This document shows, in pieces, positions 13,046 to 24,305 of a stretch of 64,000 nucleotides of DNA. Where the stretch lies: assembly GCF_910592395.1 (NCBI RefSeq), contig NC_088308.1:13161001-13225000 (forward strand). The letters are read 5' to 3'. Both the position numbers and the translations under genes were made by a program. Origin of the DNA: Lineus longissimus (taxonomy: Eukaryota; Nemertea; Pilidiophora; Heteronemertea; Lineidae). Under the pieces are notes generated by a model, which worked only from the letters and a program-made list of their open reading frames with translations, did not search any database and was not told where the DNA came from. Within the stretch, counting starts at the first letter, position 1, and every line of letters begins with the position of its first letter.

Positions 13046-13620
13046 TGTTTTTTGGCGATTTCTTTAAGAGTATCTGACACAAAGTTGAAACCATCCACGG
13101 TTCTATTACTTTCTTTTAAATTTAAAAACATACAATGTTTTATAAAATATTCACCTTTTTGAAGTTGAAGTTTGTGCCTACCGAAATCTACCTTTGCACT
13201 CTTCCTGCGATTTTCTTCTCGACTAATCGGGTTGATATTTGACCAATGCAAACATACTCCTGGAACTTCTCCAAACTTGGCCACCGGCAAAACATGATCA
13301 AGTTCTTCATCATCAATATTTTGACCCCCTCTTTGATGGTTCAACCAATCAATAAAAAACTGTTTAGTGCAACCAAGGTATTTTTCAAGCGATCCCATTG
13401 TGTTACAACGACCATAGAATTACGCATTTTTTTTGATCGCATATAAGTTTTCATCTTTGTATTTTTCTCTCATATAACCCCTACTTTAGTTTTTACTACA
13501 CTCTTTACACCAACTCTGCAACCCACCATTGGGTTTACTATTCTTGAAATAGTATTCATTAGGTTTGTTTATTTCGCATTTTGAACAGTGTTTGTACTTA
13601 AAGGTTTGCATGAAGTTCAT
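12905..13620 (-). pseudogene. HNH endonuclease-like relic A with zinc ribbon
   Basis: Reading leftward from about 13620 there is a zinc ribbon, CSKC then about 20 residues then CKEC (13490-13590). A broken linker follows, then from 13398 the core with LGCTKQFFIDWLNHQRG, EELDHVLP and a conserved N in INPISREENRRKS. The same order is seen in the intact gene at 34018-34884. HNH proteins of this kind are nucleases with one metal site; the role in Polintons is not established. Stops near 13486 and 13437 break it. The lysine-rich C-terminus is encoded by the repeat at 12905-13045. Its 5' end runs in frame into the kinase relic, so it may have been fused to it. Confidence 0.75.
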
Positions 13621-14232
13621 AAATATTTTTGTAACATCTTTCGTTATATCATCCCCATCTAAAACAATAACCAACCCCGGAACATCCAGACGCTGTTTCC
13701 TCATAAAGGTAATGAACATGATTTAAGTATTCTAAACTGATCGAACTTTCTTCTGGGCGATTTCTTTCTTTCATTCTTCCATAACAAATTTTTGGGTCTG
13801 TTCTAAGATAAATTATAAACACTGGAAGTTTACCTGTATCACACATTTTATGATAGTACTCAGAATACTTATTCTCCAACTTCTTAAATTGCCCCCGAGT
13901 TAAATTCCCCTCCCAACGATTCAAACTTCAAAAGACATGATGGGTGGAGAAAATACTTCTTTCCGAAATTATTGTTTTTTCAGAATCTGCGTTATCATTG
14001 TTTCTAAAAGATGTTTCCAGCGCCATCCTTTGAAGTTCTTCAGAATATTTTTTTGGATTATTGTACATGAGGTCAAGCATATTTTTTCCATTATAATTTT
14101 TCCATTCGTTTATCGGCTCTGGGATAACTTGTACATCTATCAATTCTTTCATACTTTCAACTAACTCTGATTTTCCGGCAGGAATATTTCCCTCAATTAT
14201 AATTCTTATGTTTGTAAATTTTGTTGCTCCAT
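13616..14232 (-). pseudogene. Deoxynucleoside kinase relic (relic A)
   Basis: The minus strand encodes, in order, a P-loop read as EGNIPAGKSEL (about 14165-14195), an EPINEW block, ISERSIFSTHHVF and a lid-like RTDPKICYGRMKERNRPEE segment. A LEYLNHVHYLYE block follows and then a C-terminal DVPGLVIVLDGDD strand. This matches the animal/viral deoxynucleoside kinase family (dCK, dGK, TK2, insect dNK), which phosphorylates deoxynucleosides for dNTP supply. The ATG at 14232 is in AATAAATG context but out of frame with the P-loop, and further shifts lie near 13928 and 13700. The intact Polinton in this window has no such gene. Confidence 0.8.
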
Positions 14233-14263
14233 TTATTAAGTATTTTTTTCTTAAATAGGCATT

Positions 14264-16855
14264 TTATTCGATATAGCCAGTGGAAGCTTGCATTGCGTCA
14301 CTTAGTGTTAGCGCTCCATACGGAACCGTTGAAATTCCATCATCTAAAATATATCTCTTATCATCGTAGGATTTAAACTGTGTTTATTACTTGCCTCTAC
14401 AAACATATTGTGCTTGTCAGATAACACTTAACAGATAACACTCTCATATCATGGTACCATGTTTTTCTATCAACCAACGAACTGTAGTAGTTGTCAAATA
14501 AAATAACAGTTTTTACCACATGTTTACTTATTCCCTTTAACTTTTTTAACTCAGAGGTCTTAGTTTTATAGGCATACATTTTACTTTCAAAGCAATAAAG
14601 TCTTTCATTTCATCCCCGGCCAACTCATCTATAAAATATCCTGGGACCTTCACTTTTCTCCTATCGAAATGTTCTTCAGATTTTAAGATCCTTTGGCAAA
14701 TCGTCAGTCTTTAACTTTAAGACAAAACTGTCAGTGTCAAGATAGAGCAACTCTATGTTTTTCTCATCAAAGTGTGGTTGTAAAGTTTCGTAGTAGAATT
14801 TGTACATTAGTAATTTGGATAGCTCTAGAAATGTAGCCCCAATGTAAATTGGTTTGTTGAACACCATACTTGTTTTTCTCATCAGAATGGAAACCAAATC
14901 CTCGTCGAAAATAACTTCTGAATCGAACTTAGGATTGGCGTGTTTCCTCATGGCAACGTCGGGATCTGTCACCAACTCAACATCCTTCCTGTTCCTTATG
15001 TTTTCACAGGTTTTACCGTAGAAGGCATTGTTTATTAATTTGAAAAATTGTTTATCAAAGTCTGTTTTGGCCGCCATTTTCTGTTTGGTGTTCCTTGTTT
15101 GAGGTAAAATTGTAGAATCATGTAATGCACTACGTAGTTTTTCTTATTTTTCTGATTCAAGATAAGTTTCTCAACCTTAAGTCTCTTCCCAACAACTCCT
15201 TCTGGTAATCACTCAATTCCTCGTAGGGAATAAATAATGCTTCCAGGCAATACGGAAAATTCACCGACTTAAACTTTAATTTTTCTGGGTATTCAAGGTC
15301 GGCTTCAAAATAAAAACCTATCGGAGAATTTTCAGAAATACTCATTATCTTCTCTTCTGTTATTTCGGGTATTTCTTCGTAAACTCTGAAATCAGACTCG
15401 GGCAACATTTGCATCATAGCCCAACTGTAAAGATTATTTGCGTCGACAGACAGAAGTTTATGTTGGTCATCAGCTTTGATATATCTAGTTCCCATTACCC
15501 CAGAAATTCAACCTCTAATTGCTTTTTTCAAATAACAGAAAAGAATAAACTTCAGTTAGTAGATCGATATTTATACCTGTATTTTTCAGGCCTGCTTGCC
15601 AAGTAAGACCAGGAGCAGAATAACAATGACAAGGATTGATTTCAAAATAGTTTAAATTGACATATCTAAATTTTTCAAAAAGGTCTGCTAAAAATAACAC
15701 ATCAGATTTTAGGTACAGATCGATAAACTTTCCATGATCCCAGGTTGAGTTTGTTTTTCCAACGGAGTTGGCTTTCGTTTTGAAGTGATCCCAAATCCCT
15801 TTTGCTTTTTGGTACACATCCGGAGATTCCATTTCATTTTTCAAATCGTTAAAAAACATGTCTTCTCTGAGTGTTTGTTCGTTGTAACTTTCTTGTGAGG
15901 TGTATAAAGAATATGGCACAGAACCTTTCTTTCTCAGTAATTTGAAATCTTCGTTGTCTGTATAAAAAACTTCCTGGTGATTTTGAAGTCACCATCTACC
16001 ATTTATTTTTGGTGATGTTGTCCAAACCGGATTGCAAAAATCTGAAGGAAATTAAAAACCGAAAACAACCAAATTGAAAAGAAATATAGTCATCTACTGA
16101 CTTGGGAAGTGGTTTCAGTCTGTTACCCTTTGTCTTCCTAATCAGCGTTTTTTTAGCCAGTGTTTTAATGAAAAGATGAGAATCATTATGACTAAGATTG
16201 TGGAAGAAAATCGGGAAGGGTTGGTGTGGTTTGCCATGAGGTTACAGAAGTTGTGAGCTGCACCTCTAAACTTACCTCTGTAATGATCATGATCCCTAAC
16301 CATTTTTTCATTGTTCTTAGCCTCTTTACTGCTACCTGTTTCACAGTATGCGTCACTTCGTGAGCTACAATAATAGCAGTTTCAATTTTTCTTATCCAGC
16401 TCGAACTTTTCTTGCTCTTCGCTAGTCAACACCATTTCTAATTCTGTATTTAAAAGTTTCCTAAATTCATCTTCCTTCTGTATTAACCATACACAAAACC
16501 AATCAACCACATCATCCCTGCGGTATGAAAAATATGCGTTCTAAAAAAATTCTGGATAATCTGAATGAATGTAACATCCCACCACAGAGGCTTTTTTCGG
16601 ATTTTTAATCGTGTAGTTTTTTCTGACCCCTCAGTGCAATCAGCACAGCTTTCGTGCACGTATTCGACACCCTCGGCAGCATTTACATGAGTGCTAGTTG
16701 CTTCGAAATTTTGGCATACACCACCTAAGGAACCCTATTTTTAAACGTGTGTTTTTTAAATTTTAGGTTTGCTGTTCCGCTTCCCTTCTTCGGCATTTTT
16801 ACTTCGCAATAATCATGTACCCCACATTTCTTTTTGTGATTAACTAGAGTCACTT
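14264..16855 (-). pseudogene. Protein-primed type B DNA polymerase relic (relic A)
   Basis: Minus-strand fragments match the polymerase at 37172-40723 of the intact element in order. From 16855 down there is a CGVHDYC / FKKHTFKNRVP block, then the exonuclease region and CYSAPGLTW (about 15610). Motif A follows (DANNLYSWAM, about 15430), motif B (KLINNAFYGKTCEN, about 15020) and motif C (YLDTDSF, about 14735). The C-terminal block DDGISTVPYG ends in a stop at 14264-14266. Many frameshifts and stops separate the pieces, and the region before 16855 is missing. It belongs to the Polinton/adenovirus-like family that copies linear DNA from a protein primer. Confidence 0.85.
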
Positions 16856-17340
16856 CTAATATTGCAGCTGAGAAAGCAGAGTTAATTGAAAGCATGAAAG
16901 AAGCCCCAGATGTGGTAATTGTGCGAGAGCCACTAGAAGAATGGAGAAACTGTACTGGGAAAAATCTGCTTGAACTCATGTACAGTGACCCGGAAAAAAC
17001 ATTCTGAAGAAGTTCAATTGATGGCGATGGCAGACTACAAAAAGACAAAAATTTCGGAGAGAAGCATTTTCTTAACACACCATATCTTTTCACGCTTGAA
17101 CTAGAAATTGCGGAATTTAAATCGTGAGCAATTTAAGAACTTATATGTCTTGTATTTCAAGCACTACAGAAATATGTGCGAGACCGGTAAAATTCCCAAT
17201 TTCATAATTTATCTTCGAACTAACCCGAAAGTTTGTTATGCCAGATTGAAAGAAAGAAATCGCGCCGATGAAAATTCTGTTAGTTGAGATTACCTAAAAC
17301 ATCTTCACAAACTTCATGATATTCTATTCATTGAACAACA
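16820..17340 (+). pseudogene. Deoxynucleoside kinase relic (relic B)
   Basis: This is a second kinase copy, head to head with the polymerase relic and overlapping its 5' end. The P-loop is worn (NIAAEKAEL, lacking the glycine and serine of the GKS signature). It continues with EPLEEWRN, GKNLLELMYSDPEK, KISERSIFLTHHIFSR, YLRTNPKVCYARLKERNRADE and YLKHLHKLH. A frameshift near 17005, a stop near 17103 and one near 17285 inactivate it. It differs at many positions from the copy at 13616-14232, so the two are old, separately diverged copies and not a recent duplication. Confidence 0.8.
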
Positions 17341-18295
17341 GTGGGGCTTACGGTGCGTTACTGTAAAGAATGCAGTGCGAAACATAATAAGGATTACATA
17401 AGAGAAAAATACAAAGACCCAAAGTTTTATGAACTTCAAAAAATCCGCAATTCTTTATCACGCTGCGAAACATCGCCAACACTTGAACATTACATAGGTT
17501 GTACCAACAAGTTGTTTAATGATTGGCTGGGCTGGCAAAGAAGGAGCCAAATTATTGTGAAGGAATAACTTGATCATGTTTACCAGTGTCTTGTTTTGGA
17601 GACGTTCCAGAAGTGTGCAGTATCAAGTAAAGTCCGGTCAGTGGAGAGGAAAATCGTAGTAAGAGTGCAAAGATAGATCACAGTATGTACAGGATTCAAT
17701 TATCAAAGGCTTCTCGTCAATTACGAGTTCCCAGTGAAGCCATCCTGAGGAAATCAGGGGTTAATGTTCGCCCTCCTGAGCATTCGCCCTCATTTGGTGA
17801 AGTAGCCAGCGCAGAAGTAAGTGCGCTCAATCAGAGCGTCGCTTACATTTGAGTCTAGGAATTTCAAAAACGATATCCAAACTCGCATTCATACTCCGGC
17901 GCAGTGGATAGTAGTGATAGTAGTCCTACACTATTCTTGAATGTTATCGCTGCTTTGGAGAATGACTCGCATTTGATCATGCCGACAACTAGTGAGCAGT
18001 GTGTCCTTCGAGGTGCGCCCTGCAACCTCGATTTTAAGGGTTCTGAATGTGGTTTTCATTCATACAAATCATAGAAGTACGGTATTAGAACCAAGGTTAT
18101 CTCGGTACAGACTTAAAGGTTAGGCACGCCTGTACTTCACCAAATGATGTTGAATGTCTCGGGAGTTTGTGTGCAGGGCTTGAGAAGCGAACATTAACCC
18201 CTGATTTTCTCAGGATGCAGTGAAGCAGAAAGGGTCAGAATCTCAAGTAAATTCAAAGCTGCAAAAAAACACCCTAAAGTGATTTTATGTCTGAG
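17341..18295 (+). pseudogene. HNH-like relic B, split by a MITE
   Basis: From 17341 the frame carries the second half of the zinc ribbon (CKEC), an IREKYKDPKFYELQKIRNS linker and IGCTNKLFNDWLGWQRRSQ, after which a stop follows. An LDHV remnant lies near 17567. The first half of the ribbon and the kinase C-terminus are deleted at the 17340 junction. The 3' part is interrupted by the inverted-repeat element at 17741-18217, after which lysine-rich sequence resumes. Same order (kinase, then HNH) as relic A. Confidence 0.65.
17741..18217. mobile_element. MITE with 31-bp inverted repeats and 9-bp target duplication
   Basis: The left end CATCCTGAGGAAATCAGGGG (from 17741) is mirrored at the right end (18187-18217) over about 31 bp with one mismatch. 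The internal halves also pair more weakly. Identical 9-bp direct repeats CAGTGAAGC flank it at 17732-17740 and 18218-18226. The 9-bp duplication suggests a Mutator-like (MULE) family, though hAT relatives give 8 bp. It sits inside the HNH relic and is therefore younger than it. A shorter relative lies at 62888-63007. Confidence 0.9.
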
Positions 18296-19370
18296 ACGGG
18301 GAGCAACTCATTGAATTTTTCTGAGTAACCTTTCCCTTAACTAAACCATAACTGTTTTGTAGCGTAAAACCTTTTCGATCTTGTATTCAATCTGTTCTGG
18401 GTCTGGTACGTAGCTGAGTTCATCTGTATATACAATAACCGTCTATAATTTTGAGTTGGTGGGCAATGGGCTTTGTGAAAATTATCTGTTTTATTTAAAA
18501 AACTTCTTCTGTGAAATGAGAAAGGTAACCTTTAGCAAATATGGTTTTGTACTTGGTTATCCTTACACTGTCACCAATCTCGTATTTTGGTTTTCAATAG
18601 TCTTTCAGCAGAAATGCGCCATATAGAGTGTACCAAACAGTCCCGGAGTTTTCTTCCTTCCTGGCTTTTACGGGTTTCATTCCAATGGATGAGTGAAATG
18701 TGTGATTGTAACCATTCACTAAATCGCCCAAGATTCCTAACCATTTGTAAATCTCTTCTGCCGTGAAACATTTCCACATTTTCGTTTTTAAGGTCTTGTT
18801 TAAGTCGCTCGACAACAGCTGATTTCTTACTTGAGAAAGTTGAGAGCCATTCGATGTAATTTTTCTCCAGTAATTCTTTCAACGATTTGTTGTAGAATTC
18901 CTTTCCGTTGTCAAACTGCAGGTTCTCTGGTTTGGCCTCTTTAAAGAGTGTGACAGATAAATCCTTCACTTCTTTCCCCCGCTTAGTCTTAACGGCCAGA
19001 GCCCATGCATATCGACTGAATAAATCAATGAAAGTTAAAATACTCTGAAGTTTTAATTGTCGTTTTCATACTGCAATCTGTAAATCCACTAAATCAGCTT
19101 GCCATTGCTGGTCCACGTAAGATACCATTTTTTCCACAAAATGAAATTTTCGGTGATTGGTTTATGCAATTTGTAGGTTCGTAAATTGGCCAGGAAATCT
19201 TTTAGTTCTCTGTACTTGATCAGCTTTCCATCAGATTTTATTTTTCTCCAAAGTTGACTTGCATTGTAATAGGCCACAGTGTTTTGAGGGTTAAAATACA
19301 AATCTCTCAGGTAATGTTCCTTTGAAACTTCTTTCTCGGATGACTTCGTAATGAGGAAGGATTCGCTAAT
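18296..19370 (-). pseudogene. Polinton integrase relic B
   Basis: The minus strand from about 19370 carries the N-terminal LRDLYFNPQNTVAYY and LHKPITENF blocks, then (18969-18570) KEAKPENLQFDNGKEFYN with the second catalytic aspartate. IEWLSTFSSKKSAVVER and FHSSIGMKPVKARKEE follow. The C-terminal YVPDPEQIEYKIEKV lead-in to the chromodomain lies near 18340-18420. The first catalytic region is broken near 19090 and several shifts occur at 18800-18570. Together with the kinase and HNH relics it mirrors relic A. Confidence 0.8.
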
Positions 19371-19417
19371 GGTTTCACTCTTTATCTACTTCTACTTCTT
19401 CTACTAAGACCGATTAC

Positions 19418-19603
19418 CTAGGTCGTAGGGGCACTATGGCAGCTGGCAGCAGTGATGCATGCCCAAGTAGATCTGTTTTCGGCCTTCCTGATAAATTCAG
19501 TAGTTGTGCAGCCGTTCCACTCTTTGATGTTATCCATCCACGTTTTCCTTGGTCTTCCTCGCTTCCTCCCTCCAAAATCTTGAATTAAAAATGGAAAAAA
19601 CAC
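19418..19603 (-). mobile_element. 3' end of an RTE/L1-like LINE
   Basis: The minus-strand frame ends with a GRKRGRPRKTWMDNIKEW block followed by a W-containing tail and a stop. This is the recurring C-terminal signature of endonuclease/reverse-transcriptase LINE proteins in invertebrates. Only this 3' fragment is present, consistent with 5' truncation on insertion between the integrase and HNH relics. Confidence 0.7.
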
Positions 19604-19879
19604 TTAACAGAAAACAACTAAAAAAAGTGAACTTCAAAAAATTAAAAGTTTGCACACTAAAATCTTATCACAAAAAAAACTATGAAATTTCTCGAGGAGA
19701 TGAGGATTGTTGTGGTTTAGAGAAGCTCACCACTGCCTTACCTCTTGCTGCTCTGTATGATGTATATGAAGTGACTGATATATAAGTATAGTAGAAAGGA
19801 AAAGAGTGAAAGAGTACAAGATAATGAAAAAATGATTATTCTTGGCAAGATGAAAGATGGAATTTAATCTAGAGTGGGC

Positions 19880-20229
19880 GTATTTTCATCGGGTCTAAAA
19901 TGATCAGAATAATGTTTCTATGCTTGGATTAAACATCAAAGTATAAATAATCTCAATGAATTTTGGACCATGTTTTACCAATAAACTATTTTAAAAAGTT
20001 TACAGCTCCTTCAGAATATTTATCTCTGAGAGATGCTTGGAAAAATATAAAGCCATGGGAAAAAGCGAAAAATCATCCGAAGAATTTCGAAGTACATTTT
20101 CAATTGTTTTCAAACCAGACTGATATAGCTAGGAAGTTTATTGTTGGTTATTGTTTTAAAACTAAAGAGGAAAAGGAAGATACAGAAAATCATTTTCTGA
20201 AGATTACACATCTTTTTCACAATGTGTAA
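19880..20229 (+). pseudogene. HNH-like relic C
   Basis: The plus strand contains a WIKHQSINNLNE segment, a frameshift, then LDHVLPINYFKKF (19963 on) and WKNIKPWEKAKNHPKNF. This is the same layout as EELDHVLP...NI.P....N in the other HNH genes. The codon at 19963 is TTG for the L of LDHV and not a start. It ends at 20227-20229. The sequence is clearly different from relics A and B, so it may come from a third element. Confidence 0.65.
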
Positions 20230-20238
20230 AATGCCGGA

Positions 20239-20634
20239 ATGTTAATTGGCACTGCAGTGAACGCCGTTGGCTTTTCGGGGGCTGGGTTTCTTTTCAAAGC
20301 TCTTTGGTAAAGAAATGGTTATCTAGAAGAAATGGGAAGACACAATTTAGCTGTTGAAAAAGTACAAAGAGAATCTAAGGTATTTGATGAGCACCTTAAA
20401 CATGTCATTGATTTCGTTAATCTTTAGTTGAAAAGAGAAAATGAAAGTGCAGTTGATTTTCAGAATGTTGATGCTTTGATTGTGCTATACAATGAATTGC
20501 GCTCAGACAATAGAGTACAACTTAGGAAGAAACCGGAGTTAAAAGATTTTTATCAACCAAGTGGGGAAAAGAAAAACTATGAGCATCTCTTTATTATTGG
20601 TGGTGTTTCGGGTGCCGGGTTTCTGGTAAAATAA
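20239..20634 (+). pseudogene. Relic of the Polinton membrane/coiled-coil gene (relic C)
   Basis: From ATG 20239 the frame encodes a hydrophobic start (MLIGTAVNAVGFSGAGFLF), RNGYLEEMGRHNLAVEKVQRE, a charged helix, ELKDFYQPSGEKKNYEHL and a C-terminal hydrophobic run. It is co-linear with 31689-32126 and very similar to relic A. In-frame stops near 20308 and 20425 and a stop just after the last hydrophobic residues show decay. Confidence 0.8.
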
Positions 20635-21049
20635 CTGGTCTAATGTTAGGAGAGTTGATTACGCGATTATAGGGGCTGATATTGTGGTAATTTCGTCAAT
20701 TTTTGATATTTTAAGGCCAGTATTTTTAGCAAAATATATTTCTTAAAAAGGGCACAGTTCGTGGTAATAGAAAATCACACTGTGCCACGCTTGGAAGTTT
20801 GTATTTGTGGCTGCTAGATAGCGCCCGGGCGGGCTAATTTAGTGGGTTTTTGGAGGGGGTTCAGAGAAAACTTGGGAGATTAAACTTGGGAGATTAAATC
20901 TCTGGGGCTCCAAAAACTTGCAAAATACCTTAAGACGGAACATTGCGATTTTCTTTTACTATCTTTAGCCCCCGTTTAGTAGAGCATTGCTTTCAAAAGC
21001 CCATGGAATTGCTTCCTTACCTCAGATTTTGTCCCAGTGTGTACCTAAG

Positions 21050-21711
21050 GCAGATGTTACATAAGAGTGAACGATTCACTTTTCACTCTTCACGCATGAC
21101 GCCTCACGCCTCATCATTCACTCCTCACTTTTCATTCCTCATTTTCCCAACGTTACACAGAGTCCACGTTTTACTCGTTCATTTCTCACTTGACATTTCA
21201 CGGGTGCGGTCATGGACTCCTCAGAGGACGAAATGCTTGCTATGTTGCTGTTTTTTAAACAAAGGACAAACTTTCTTTGTAGTTGTCCATCCTGACCCTG
21301 AAAAAAAAAATCACTTGAGACTATGTGTTTTGTATTTATCTTGTTTATCCCCTCATTTCAATAGAAGTACTATCGGATTAATACGGCAAATGGTTGTATG
21401 TGCTGTAGTAATTCGAGAAAACTCCCACAAGACAAATACCCAAAGCTGTTGGAGGAAATCGTCCCTTGACAGTCAAAATACGTCCTGCATCTGGTCCGGT
21501 TCACTTCACAAAGAATGAGCATGTCCATTCTTTGATTCATGCATAAACTTGATGATCTCACGCCAGAAATGAAATGAAGCGAAGCAAAGTACAAAATGAC
21601 AGCCTATGTAACAGGGCTCATTGAAAATACCTTGTTAATTCTTGGGTTCACCAATGACCCGTGAATAATGAGGCGTGAGTAGTGAAAAGTGAACGTCTAT
21701 GTAACTACTGC
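21050..21711. repeat. Inverted-repeat element (MITE-like)
   Basis: The left end (GCAGATGTTACATA, then GTTCACTTTTCACT-like sequence and a CGCCTCATxATTCAC block, 21050-21130) matches the reverse complement of 21650-21711 over about 70 bp with gaps. The enclosed 520 bp is non-coding. No target duplication was found. Confidence 0.6.
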
Positions 21712-22639
21712 CACACGCAGTTGTTGGTCACTCTAGCACTAGTGAATACCATGAATTGGTCTCAGTGAATAGCAGTGGAATGTTATTGTGTCCAATCCCA
21801 TTCAACAACACTGCCACCTTGACGCACAATTGGATAACAATGGCTATTGAATTAATTTACAATGGAAAATTTGCATAATTTGCATCAGAGTCAACAAAAA
21901 AACTGTGTTGTGCAGTACCATCTGTCGTAGCAGTATTTTGCCTAATGATACTGAAGAACTTTGTCTAACTTTTAGTAACAAAAGTTTAATGTTCAAATGG
22001 AACCATTCATTTGTATAACATTTTAGTCCCACGACAATTCAAGCCCTCAATTATCAATTCAATGCCAGGTCCTGGATAACCCACCTGAGAACCTTCTGCT
22101 ACATATACCTTCCTACACATTACGAGAAAAGCATAAACTCAACCCCGCGCATGCGCAGACGTGACCCGATCTGACCTAATTGGCAGACCAGCCGGTCAAT
22201 AGAAAATACATTGAGCACGTAGGTATTGCCATCTCACGGTTTCCAGGGGAACTGGGGGCAAGTTGCCGATAGCAGACATGAAGGATATAATATATATCTA
22301 TCCCCTGGCCAAAATTTCAAGTAATTTGAAGAAAATTTTAAGTTGAACACATCGACGGTGAAATTTGCCCGATTTTCCAAGCCTAAATGCATTAGAATTG
22401 CTTTGAAAAATGGCAAAATTAGAGAATGTAGTGACTTTGAAGGCTTGTAACTTACTTGACAATAATCGGGATTAACGCCGCGAGTGCGTGACAATTCCAA
22501 ACTTGTTGTTGCGGGATCCATGGTAGCGATTGCGGGCCTCTGATTGGCTGGCGATGTGAACGGTGCTGCCACCTTACGGATAGCGGACTTGCTCCATTTC
22601 TCCTAATGAAACACAACATAAGCACCCAGGAAATGCGTG

Positions 22640-22840
22640 AAAGCCCCAATTTTGAAACAAAAACTACCCGGCCGACTTGCCAATGACACTGTCGCCGGGC
22701 AGATTATACCCCGCTGAATGGGGGTGTGGAATGAAACTGCTCACTCCCGGCTGGGAATTTAAGACTATTTGAAAAAAATCCATGGACACGGATGTGCATA
22801 CCCCGTCTATGGGATTGACCCCCCCCCCCCCCGAGAGGGC
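22640..22840. repeat. Dispersed repeat, second copy at 59475-59655
   Basis: Both copies share the order CCCxATTTTGAAACAAA, CTACCCGGC, a CCxCGCTGAAxGGGGTGTGGA block, CTGCTCACT, CxCGGATGTGCAT and a GGGAxTGACCCCC end. They differ by many substitutions and indels. It is an unclassified interspersed repeat in the same orientation in both places. Confidence 0.65.
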
Positions 22841-23539
22841 TGTGAAAAAAGTTTTTTAAGGAATTAGATATTAAGTATTGGTATAATCGTTTGTTTGTTA
22901 TTGTAACATAACCGGGAAGAAATGCTGAAATTGCCTACTCTCGGCTAGGGGGGGATGGTAGAGATTTTTAGAATTTTGATTTTTGATCCACAAAAGGTTA
23001 TTGTTCGTATTGTTTTTTTACCAACTTCTTTCACTCTGTTACATTCCGATATTTCAATTATAATCTTCTTGCAGGATGCTCGAGTAAGGTCGTTGGAGGA
23101 AGAGCTATCCGTTGGCGGTGATGATGATTCAAATTGATGGTTGATGCAAGATGTTTGATAGACAGTTGTCTCCATCTGGTTCACTAAAGACAAGAGAGAG
23201 GGAGAACCATTCCAGCAGGTGATGCCTGCGTAAACTGCTGTGGCTGTAATAACAATAATTTATATCGAACAAATAATCTAAATTTAGTGAAAAATAAGGT
23301 CCAATGTTGAGTCTTATGAAAACTCATCTATGATGAAAGTGTATAATCAAAGTGTTTGTAAAAATTTTAAACAGCATAATATTGTCTAGCTTTACCAAAG
23401 CTTTCGTGGTAATCCAACTGAGAATTTTTCAGGCGGTCCGTTAGTTCGATTTTATGAAGAATAAACAGACGAACTTATCCCGATCTTAGAGGATAGTATC
23501 CATGGCAACGTACGCGAAGAGGTCAAGACGAGGGTAGAA

Positions 23540-24305
23540 AGGTCGCAGATACGGGAACATCAGGTATGCAAAGCGAGGCAGATAAACAAATATGGCCGAC
23601 TTGTGGACAAACACAGAAGGAAAAACGCAAGGCTTCCGATAAAAACACCACGATCTCGGCGGATTATATCGGCAAATGGGTAAAGAACTGTTCTCAGCGG
23701 ATTCTCAACGATCCGAAGTTGTCTGTGATGGCGACGGGATTGAACTTTGCGTTGACCCAACGGGAGGTTCCTATTTTGGGAATCATCACGACCACAGAAA
23801 CTGCATGTCGGAGGCTCAACGATAGCGATGCCAGTGAACTCGATGGTAAGATCATCAATGAGATCGGCAAACACAAGAACATTGAACATAATATCACCTC
23901 TGAAGAGGCCAAAGCCAAACAGAGTCTACAGAAAGATAATTCAATCAAGATTCTGCCAGCCGTCAAGGGCAGGTGCACTGTAGTGTTTGACAAGAGGCGG
24001 GAACTTCGATAAGTGTATTACTCTCCTAATGACACCAAAACCTAGGTGCTTAAGAGGGACCCCACTCAGAAATACAAGAAACAATTTGCCAGCTTTTCGA
24101 GGGAGTTATTTGAGAAGGGTGCGATTGATAAGTACATACATCGTTAACTAGACCCCACCACTGAGACCCCACCTTAATTTTATGGACTTCCTAAGTTCCA
24201 TAAAAAGGATACGACCGATTGTGAGCAGCATTGGATCGATCTCGTACAACTGTGCCAGGCATGTGGCCGACATTCTCTCGCCCCTGGTGGGGAACACTCC
24301 ACACA
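23540..24305 (+). mobile_element. Penelope-like element fragment (N-terminal part of reverse transcriptase)
   Basis: The frame from about 23566 carries LSVMATGLNFALTQREVPI, EEAKAKQSLQKDNSIKILPAVKGRCTVVFDK and, after a frameshift at about 24010, DPTQKYKKQFASFSREL. Next come IDKYIHR, FYGLPKFHKK and an RPIVSSIGS-like stretch in a shifted frame. This series (LNFxPTP, LPADKGxxxVV, FYGLPKxHK) is characteristic of Penelope-like retroelements. Stops near 24146 and 24172 and frame changes show it is dead, and it ends abruptly before the catalytic YxDD region. Confidence 0.8.

Larger units (their letters stand above)
20635..23539. other. Non-coding DNA with dispersed repeats
   Basis: Apart from the inverted-repeat element at 21050-21711 and the dispersed repeat at 22640-22840, I see no gene. 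The 191-codon ORF at 20943-21518 is built largely from the simple TCAC/TCATT-rich repeat and has no motif. A C-tract lies at 22819-22832. Confidence 0.45.

Noticed and set aside
16725-17093. 122-codon minus-strand ORF
   Set aside because: Mostly the shadow of the kinase relic on the plus strand; only its last part (about 36 residues) is real, as polymerase relic sequence.
20943-21518. 191-codon ORF
   Set aside because: Made of low-complexity TCAC/TCATT repeats inside an inverted-repeat element; no domain.
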